Positions 42,385-45,098 of a stretch of 45,098 nt of DNA are shown in pieces. The position numbers and the translations under genes are program-made. Position 1 is the stretch's first letter. Each line of letters starts with the position of its first letter. Source of the DNA: an uncultured Pelagibacteraceae bacterium. Lineage in GTDB: Bacteria; Pseudomonadota; Alphaproteobacteria; Pelagibacterales; Pelagibacteraceae. The stretch spans positions 1 to 45,098 of the forward strand of contig CACKGF010000004.1 of the NCBI GenBank assembly GCA_902599625.1. Direction: 5' to 3'. The notes below the pieces were generated by a model that was not told the DNA's origin, did not search any database, and worked only from the letters and a program-made list of their open reading frames with translations.

Positions 42385-43303
42385 TTATTTCAGCACTATT
42401 ATAAATTCTTTTGTAATATAAAGTAGATAATCTTGTGAATTGTCTTTCCCTTTCGAATTCAATCATCTTTTTTAATTGAGCATCTTTATCAATTTTAATA
42501 TTTTCAGACTTCACATCATTCAACTTCAGTATCAAAAAACCACCACTAGTAACTATTGGTTCTGTTAAATCTCCAATTTTTATTTTATTTAGCCCGTCTT
42601 TAATTTCTTTAGAAAGCTGATTTTTATAAATCCAACCTAAATTTCCACCGCTTTTTTTACTATCAGATAAACTATAAATTCTTGCAGTTTCTTCAAATCC
42701 TATTTCATTTATACTTTGTTTAATTTCTTCATATTTTGTGACTAATTCTTTTTTGTCATTAATCGTAAAAACTATTTCTGAGATTAAAAGATTATCAACT
42801 TTCTTATTGTCAAACTTTTCAATCTCTTTCATCATTAAATTGCGGTCTATTTCTATTTCATTTGCAAAGGTTTTTACGATAAGATCATTCCAGGCAATCT
42901 CTATTGAGATTTTTTTTTTTACTTTCTGAATATCTACTTCATTTTGTAATAAATAATTTTCAAATTCTCTTAAACTTGAAAATCCAATACCAGAATATAT
43001 GTCTGCAATAACTCTTGATAATAAATTTTCATTAGCTTCAACTTTAGATTTTTTTTCTATCTCAATTTTTTTTATTCTTTCATTAATTAAAGAATTTTTT
43101 GCGTATTCTATTATACGTCTCTGGTCTAGTTTTTTTAAGTTTGGATTTAAAGTAATTAAATACTTTTTTTCGAAATCAAGATCTATATTCGTTATTATTT
43201 CTTGATTTATTTTAGCTACTATAAAAACCTCACAGTTTGCTACTTGCCAAGGAGTTATATTTAAAATTAAAATTAAAAAAATTCTTAAAGAAATTCGTTT
43301 CAT
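42374..43303 (-). CDS. surA: SurA-like periplasmic chaperone / peptidyl-prolyl isomerase
   Basis: Periplasmic chaperone that escorts outer-membrane proteins such as LptD. The 309 residues have a signal peptide (about 1-24, ending ANCEVF), a SurA N-terminal region with INQEIITNIDLDFEKKYL near 33, and one parvulin domain (about 170-270) with SDSKKSGGNLGWIYKNQLS. E. coli SurA has two parvulin domains and is about 430 residues, so this is a compact form. It lies 2 bases after lptD and overlaps pdxA by 11 bases. Confidence 0.87.
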   Translation of the reverse strand: MKRISLRIFLILILNITPWQVANCEVFIVAKINQEIITNIDLDFEKKYLITLNPNLKKLDQRRIIEYAKNSLINERIKKIEIEKKSKVEANENLLSRVIADIYSGIGFSSLREFENYLLQNEVDIQKVKKKISIEIAWNDLIVKTFANEIEIDRNLMMKEIEKFDNKKVDNLLISEIVFTINDKKELVTKYEEIKQSINEIGFEETARIYSLSDSKKSGGNLGWIYKNQLSKEIKDGLNKIKIGDLTEPIVTSGGFLILKLNDVKSENIKIDKDAQLKKMIEFERERQFTRLSTLYYKRIYNSAEINEK

Positions 43304-43305
43304 TT

Positions 43306-45098
43306 CTATCTCATACTTGGGGTATTTAAGGTTGCTAAGGGAACTATAGAAATAGAAAAAAATATTTCTTCAGTTGGTTTTAGTTCGTTATCTGAGTAAT
43401 AGTCCTTGTTATACTGTATTGAAGCTGTCAAACAATCATTTTTGTATTCATATATTAAGTTGTAAAATTCAGTAAAATCAGTTTTTTCATTTCTCCGGGT
43501 TCTATATTTTAGGGAGTTTGAGTTATTGAAATTAAAGCTTGTCTCATTAGTCAAATAGCTTTCACTTCCTACTTCATCATCTTCTTGTAAAAACTCAAAA
43601 GATGTAACAAACTTATTCACAGAAACATCTGTTTTAAATAGATTATAGTTAGAGGACTCAAAATCACTATCGATTGAAAAATTATAATCAAATTTTAAAT
43701 TTTTATTTGGCTCGAAAATTAGAGATCCAATAAAATCAGATCCTCTGTTATTTAATGTTGATTTAGTAGGTAGATTTACCTCTTCATCATCTCGCAAGAC
43801 TGTTGCTAAGCCTGCTTTAATAATTTCATTTTCACCTTGTTTTCCATTAAGACTATATTCTCCACCAAGAGTTAAAGACTGACCACCCTCTACCGCATCA
43901 TCTAAACTTAATCTATTTTGAGTAAATATGTTATTTATATCTATTTTTCTATCTAAAGTTTTCAAGTCTTTATTTGCGTTTGGACTATACATTAAAGACC
44001 CTTTAGCAGTAAAAAAGCTATCAAAAAATTCTCCCTCCTTCTTTAATGGATATGACATATTGTAAAAGACAGAGCCATAATTTTCTGAGCTAAATTTATT
44101 TTTGTAATTTAATGAATTGTCACCTTCAGAGGTCACATTTTTTAAAAGCAAATTAAATTTATTGACAATTCCTGATGAAGTAATTTTTGGATTTGATGAA
44201 AATTTTAGATCATTAATTAAAACTTTTTCAAAGATATTTGTATTGTAATTTTTGTAGTTTCCTTTAGAAATTAATTCATAATCACCTTTATAATTTGATG
44301 ATACTCTTTTTGTAAATTCATAACTAGGAAATATATATTCATACTTATCACTAGACTTCTCTTCTGTTATATCCTCGTATACTTCAATTTTTGTTTCCAG
44401 GTTCATATCCCTACTATTACCCCTAAAAATTAGAAATGATTCTAATAAAGATTGATTGTCATTTATTGCGGATCTTATATTGTGCGTTTTTAAATAATTA
44501 TCATCTGACGTTGCTTCAAGATTCAATTCGATTTCACTTATATCAAATGCATCAATATTTATTTTGGTTTTAGAATTAGAGAAAAAATGAGTTTTAGATG
44601 AAGAATTTTTTTCTTTTAAACTAAAGTCTACAATATGCTTAGAATTTTTATTTACCTGTCTATATTCATTTTGAAATAATGCTTCTTTTTCTGAAAAAAT
44701 TCTTGGAGTAAACGTTAAGTCTTTGTTGTCACTGATAACCGAGTAATAGGGTATCTTAAAAGATAAACCTAAACTTGATGAGTCTATTACTTGAGGCATT
44801 AAAAAGCCTGATTGTCTTTTCACTGTAGGATCAGGATGAAAAAATTTCGGGAAATAGATAATTGGTTTGTCATAAATTTCTAACCAAGCATGTTTATAAT
44901 TTATAACCTTTTTTTCTTTGTCATGGTTAATTTGGTGAGAATAAATGAAAAATAATTCTATTTCAAAATTTTTTATTTTTTTAATAATTTTTTTAAGTTT
45001 TTCAAGCGCGCATTCTGAAGAATTGAAATTTGAGGCAACTTCAATTGAAATAATAGACAAAGACAAAATAGTCATAGCTAAAGATGGTGTCAAAATTT
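43306..45098 (-). CDS. lptD: LPS-assembly protein LptD, 5' end cut
   Basis: Outer-membrane beta-barrel that inserts lipopolysaccharide into the outer leaflet. About 597 codons are visible; the frame is open to the right edge, so the signal peptide and most of the N-terminal OstA domain are missing. The diagnostic segment is YFPKFFHPDPTVKRQSGFLMP near the start, split as YFPKFFHPDP and TVKRQSGFLMP. The remainder is Ser/Asn/Lys-rich with alternating beta-strand patterns. The first 55 visible residues match poorly to what I expect for LptD, which may be divergence or a small frame error. The TTG at 45093 is not the real start. Confidence 0.87.
   Translation of the reverse strand, partial: ILTPSLAMTILSLSIISIEVASNFNSSECALEKLKKIIKKIKNFEIELFFIYSHQINHDKEKKVINYKHAWLEIYDKPIIYFPKFFHPDPTVKRQSGFLMPQVIDSSSLGLSFKIPYYSVISDNKDLTFTPRIFSEKEALFQNEYRQVNKNSKHIVDFSLKEKNSSSKTHFFSNSKTKINIDAFDISEIELNLEATSDDNYLKTHNIRSAINDNQSLLESFLIFRGNSRDMNLETKIEVYEDITEEKSSDKYEYIFPSYEFTKRVSSNYKGDYELISKGNYKNYNTNIFEKVLINDLKFSSNPKITSSGIVNKFNLLLKNVTSEGDNSLNYKNKFSSENYGSVFYNMSYPLKKEGEFFDSFFTAKGSLMYSPNANKDLKTLDRKIDINNIFTQNRLSLDDAVEGGQSLTLGGEYSLNGKQGENEIIKAGLATVLRDDEEVNLPTKSTLNNRGSDFIGSLIFEPNKNLKFDYNFSIDSDFESSNYNLFKTDVSVNKFVTSFEFLQEDDEVGSESYLTNETSFNFNNSNSLKYRTRRNEKTDFTEFYNLIYEYKNDCLTASIQYNKDYYSDNELKPTEEIFFSISIVPLATLNTPSMR

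Noticed and set aside
1..45098. tRNA, rRNA, CRISPR array, insertion sequence, prophage or integrase
   Set aside because: None was recognised by eye; gaps are too short for most, and no transposase or integrase motifs occur. A tRNA scan and a repeat search were not run.

Overview
The window is very AT-rich, almost completely coding, and packed with overlapping genes. Gene content and order point to a streamlined marine alphaproteobacterium of the SAR11 / Pelagibacter type: a glycine-riboswitch-controlled gcvTHP operon, a DctPQM TRAP transporter, many small EamA permeases, single-subunit formate dehydrogenase, and standard alphaproteobacterial housekeeping blocks (rpsF-rpsR-rplI, fabD-fabG-acpP, lptD-surA-pdxA-rsmA). 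This assignment comes from reading the proteins, not from a database search. No mobile element, integrase, tRNA, rRNA or CRISPR array was seen. No stretch longer than 300 bases lacks a gene; the two longest gaps hold the riboswitch (6569-6757) and a probable 55-residue membrane protein (20750-20926).

Layout, left to right. 1-2790: a TRAP transporter whose first gene is cut by the window edge, with a hairpin terminator between the binding-protein gene and the membrane genes. 2787-6568: a 5-oxoproline (pyroglutamate) module, with pxpA plus a TPR protein leftward and pxpB-pxpC-EamA rightward from a 27-base divergent gap. 6569-14826: promoter, tandem glycine riboswitch, gcvT-gcvH-gcvP, then without a break a lipid-modifying set (FAD amine-oxidase-like protein, DUF1365, cyclopropane-fatty-acid synthase family, DUF3833 lipoprotein). 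14823-18571: SDR oxidoreductase (leftward), TspO, FAD oxidoreductase, and a CMAH-like metallo-beta-lactamase-fold protein. 18605-23075 (leftward): SelO, FkbM methyltransferase, small membrane protein, formate dehydrogenase, HPP protein, SufU/NifU-like scaffold. 23195-25213 (rightward): EamA permease and a glycine amidinotransferase-like enzyme.

25214-37996 is a long leftward block: rpsF-rpsR-rplI, dnaB, an RND-type exporter, cvpA, purF, a PhnZ-like HD protein, gshA, gshB, EamA, MFS, and a heptad-repeat coiled-coil protein. 38075-40661 runs right with fabD, fabG, acpP and gmk. 40650-45098 runs left with lptD (cut by the edge), surA, pdxA and rsmA.

A common thread is glycine, glutamate and one-carbon metabolism: glycine cleavage, formate oxidation, glycine amidinotransferase, glutathione synthesis and 5-oxoproline use. 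Each of the three EamA permeases touches or overlaps an enzyme gene of this group. The most interesting signal is a perfect 12-base complement between the linker/second-aptamer start of the riboswitch and the bases ending in the gcvT start codon. It offers a simple mechanism for translational switching.
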